33,878 bases of DNA from Myxococcota bacterium (GTDB taxonomy: Bacteria; Myxococcota_A; Polyangia; Palsa-1104; JAEUJZ01), in contig JANWXW010000012.1 in NCBI GenBank assembly GCA_025057315.1, forward strand, positions 1 through 33,878, written 5' to 3'. Position 1 is the stretch's first letter. Every line of letters begins with the position of its first letter. Shown one piece after another: positions 32,149 to 33,878 of this stretch. The translations under genes were made by a program, and so were the position numbers. The notes under the pieces were generated by a model. That model did no database searches, was not told the DNA's origin, and saw only the letters and a list, made by a program, of their open reading frames with translations.

Positions 32149-33324
32149 ATGGCGCGCCGTACCAAGAGCAGCGATATTCAGCAGGAGGGGCGGACAAGCC
32201 CCCGAGCACGCCGTAGCAGCCGCAAGGGCAAGGCCCAGACCGTGGCCCAGACGGAGGACGGCACCATCCTGACGGGCGAGATCCTCGACGAGGAGCTCCC
32301 TGACGGCGGGGACGATGCGGACCTGGATCCGGCCGACCTTGCCGAGGTGGAGGCGGCCTTGCCCGCTCTCGTTGACGAGGATCTCACCGAGGGGGAACCA
32401 CAGGACGAGCTGATTGTCGACCACGCCGTCCTGACGGACGAGCACAGCCGGTCTCTCGTCAAGTCCGATCCGCTGACGGCGTACATGAACGAGATTCGCC
32501 GCTACCCGCTCCTGTCTCGCGAAGAGGAGCAACGCCTGGCGATAGAGTACGCAAAGACGCGTGACCCGAGCATCGCCCGCTGTCTGATCGTTTCCAACCT
32601 GCGCCTGGTCGTGAAGCTGGCCCATGAGTACCGGCGGGCCTGTCGCAATCTGCTGGACCTCATCCAGGAGGGCAATTTAGGCCTGCTTCAGGCAGTGCAA
32701 AAATATGACCCGTATCGTGGCGTTAAGCTCTCATCCTATGCAGCCTGGTGGATCCGGGCCTACATGCTCAAGTTCATCCTAAACAACTGGCGACTGGTCA
32801 AAATCGGCACGACGCAGGCGCAGCGGAAGCTCTTCTTCAACCTGAGCAAGGAGCGCGAGAGGCTGGAGGCCGCCGGCTTCACCCCGACGACCAGGGTGCT
32901 GGCGGAGCGGCTGGCGGTGCCCGAGCGGGAAGTGGCGGAGATGCAAATTCGCCTGGGGGCTGGCGAGATGTCGCTGGATGCACCGGTGGGGCGCAACGAC
33001 GAGAACGGCCGCAAGCAGGTCGAGATGCTGGAGTCGAGCGGCGAGCTCCGGCCCGACGTGACCACCGAGGGACGCGAGTTCCGCGAGATGCTGCGCAGCA
33101 AGCTGGAGGAGTTCGAAAAAACCCTCAAGGGACGCGAGCAGACGCTGTTTCGCGAGCGGCTGGTGTCGGACAATCCCCTGACCCTGCAGGAGGTGGGCGA
33201 ACGCTACGGCATCAGCCGCGAGCGGGCCCGTCAGCTCGAGGCCCGTCTGCTCGGGCGCCTGAAGGTGTTTCTCAAGCGAGAGCTGGGTGACGCCGTGCAG
33301 GTGGCGATGGGCATTGAGGAATAG
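32149..33324 (+). CDS. RpoH-family (sigma-32-like) RNA polymerase sigma factor with long N-terminal extension
   Basis: Directs RNA polymerase to a stress-type promoter set. From about residue 106 the 391-residue product has a sigma-70 core. Region 2 shows [34 protein letters not shown] and [17 protein letters not shown]; region 4 shows [21 protein letters not shown]. The RpoH box QRKLFFNL (225-232) assigns it to the RpoH family. The first 105 residues are an unusual extension: Lys/Arg/Ser-rich (1-30), then strongly acidic (about 40-90). E. coli RpoH is 284 residues with no such extension. TAAGGA shortly before ATG 32149 is the ribosome site. Relatives are multiple in myxobacteria (SigB/SigC type). 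Confidence 0.9.
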   Translation: MARRTKSSDIQQEGRTSPRARRSSRKGKAQTVAQTEDGTILTGEILDEELPDGGDDADLDPADLAEVEAALPALVDEDLTEGEPQDELIVDHAVLTDEHSRSLVKSDPLTAYMNEIRRYPLLSREEEQRLAIEYAKTRDPSIARCLIVSNLRLVVKLAHEYRRACRNLLDLIQEGNLGLLQAVQKYDPYRGVKLSSYAAWWIRAYMLKFILNNWRLVKIGTTQAQRKLFFNLSKERERLEAAGFTPTTRVLAERLAVPEREVAEMQIRLGAGEMSLDAPVGRNDENGRKQVEMLESSGELRPDVTTEGREFREMLRSKLEEFEKTLKGREQTLFRERLVSDNPLTLQEVGERYGISRERARQLEARLLGRLKVFLKRELGDAVQVAMGIEE

Positions 33325-33342
33325 CTGCTTTCCGCCCCCACC

Positions 33343-33878
33343 ATGAGCGGAACCCTGTACGTTGTTGCCACACCGATTGGCAACCTCGAGGACATCACCC
33401 TGCGGGCGCTGCGGGTGCTTGGTTCTGTGCCCATCCTGGCTGCCGAGGACACGCGTGCCGCACGCCGGCTGCTGTCGCGCCACGGGCTGTGGCCACGGCC
33501 GGGCCTGCAGCTGTGGAGCTACTTTGAGGGCAACGAGGCAGCCCGGGGCGGACAGCTGCTGGAGGCCATGACGCAGGGCCACGATGTGGCGCTCATCTCG
33601 GAGGCGGGCATGCCAGGCGTGTCCGACCCAGGGATGCGGCTGGTGCGGGCGGCAGCGGAGGCCGGTCTGCGCGTGGAGGTGCTACCAGGGGCCAGCGCGG
33701 CCCTGTGTGCTCTGGTGGGGTCAGGATTGCCCACAGGGCGCTTTCTTTTTCTGGGCTTTCCGCCTCGGCCACAGGGCCAGCGGCAGGCGCTGTTCAGCTC
33801 GCTGCGGAGCGAGCCGGGTACGTTGATCCTGCTGGAAGCCCCAGAGCGCACGGTGCGCACCTTGGCAGAGCTAGCCCA
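33343..33878 (+). CDS. rsmI: 16S rRNA (cytidine-1402 2'-O)-methyltransferase, partial
   Basis: Methylates the 2'-O of C1402 in 16S rRNA, tuning decoding at the P site. The frame starts at ATG 33343, 18 bases after the sigma factor stop, and runs off the window (178 codons seen). Motifs of the tetrapyrrole-methylase-fold family are clear: [20 protein letters not shown] at the start, [12 protein letters not shown], and [20 protein letters not shown], where the usual SDAG is [22 protein letters not shown] and FLFLGFPPR follow. Probably co-transcribed with the sigma factor. Confidence 0.95.
   Translation, partial: MSGTLYVVATPIGNLEDITLRALRVLGSVPILAAEDTRAARRLLSRHGLWPRPGLQLWSYFEGNEAARGGQLLEAMTQGHDVALISEAGMPGVSDPGMRLVRAAAEAGLRVEVLPGASAALCALVGSGLPTGRFLFLGFPPRPQGQRQALFSSLRSEPGTLILLEAPERTVRTLAELA

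Overview
The window looks like chromosomal DNA of a GC-rich Gram-negative bacterium, most likely a myxobacterium-like member of Myxococcota (former Deltaproteobacteria). This rests on the RpoB and RpoC sequences, the many lipoproteins and exported proteins of unknown function, an FHA plus PP2C signalling operon, and an RpoH-like sigma factor with a long N-terminal extension. The taxon is an inference; no 16S rRNA gene is present.

Left part (1-13825). After the 3' end of an rRNA methyltransferase gene on the + strand, the minus strand carries the classic translation/transcription cluster. In transcription order it runs: promoter, tRNA-Thr(TGT), tRNA-Tyr(GTA), tRNA-Gly(TCC), tRNA-Thr(GGT), rpmG, tRNA-Trp(CCA), secE, nusG, rplK, rplA, rplJ, rplL, rpoB, a small cysteine-rich lipoprotein gene, rpoC. 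Two things are unusual. The tuf gene normally found after the Thr/Tyr/Gly/Thr tRNAs is missing, and a lipoprotein gene is wedged between rpoB and rpoC.

Middle part (13808-23140). A tightly coupled minus-strand operon encodes a zinc-ribbon/double-FHA protein, a membrane-anchored PP2C phosphatase and an exported protein of unknown function. The last gene runs into the tRNA promoter. Diverging from it on the + strand is a pair of overlapping genes, a lipoprotein and a large exported protein whose 3' end carries a 61/62-bp tandem repeat. Next come a stretch (about 20.57-21.29 kb) where the minus-strand coding signal jumps between frames at homopolymers, an unrecognised minus-strand gene, and a Gly/Trp-rich lipoprotein gene on the + strand.

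Polysaccharide part (23182-28541). A compact surface-glycan locus holds a Wzy/O-antigen-ligase-type membrane protein, a Wza-type export protein, a NodB-family polysaccharide deacetylase, a Wzx-type flippase and an initiating phosphoglycosyl transferase. It could start a glycan on lipid, flip, polymerise, modify and export it. No ordinary glycosyltransferase and no Wzz/Wzc co-polymerase is present in the window.

Right part (28734-33878). A minus-strand operon encodes a TolB-like propeller protein, a Ppx/GppA phosphatase with a C-terminal HD domain, and an unrecognised helical protein. Diverging from it are an RpoH-family sigma factor and rsmI, which is cut by the window end. I found no CRISPR array, transposase, phage gene or restriction system. 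The main candidates for something undescribed are the rpoB-rpoC lipoprotein, the FHA-PP2C-exported-protein operon and the lipoprotein/exported-protein pair at 17.7-20.7 kb.
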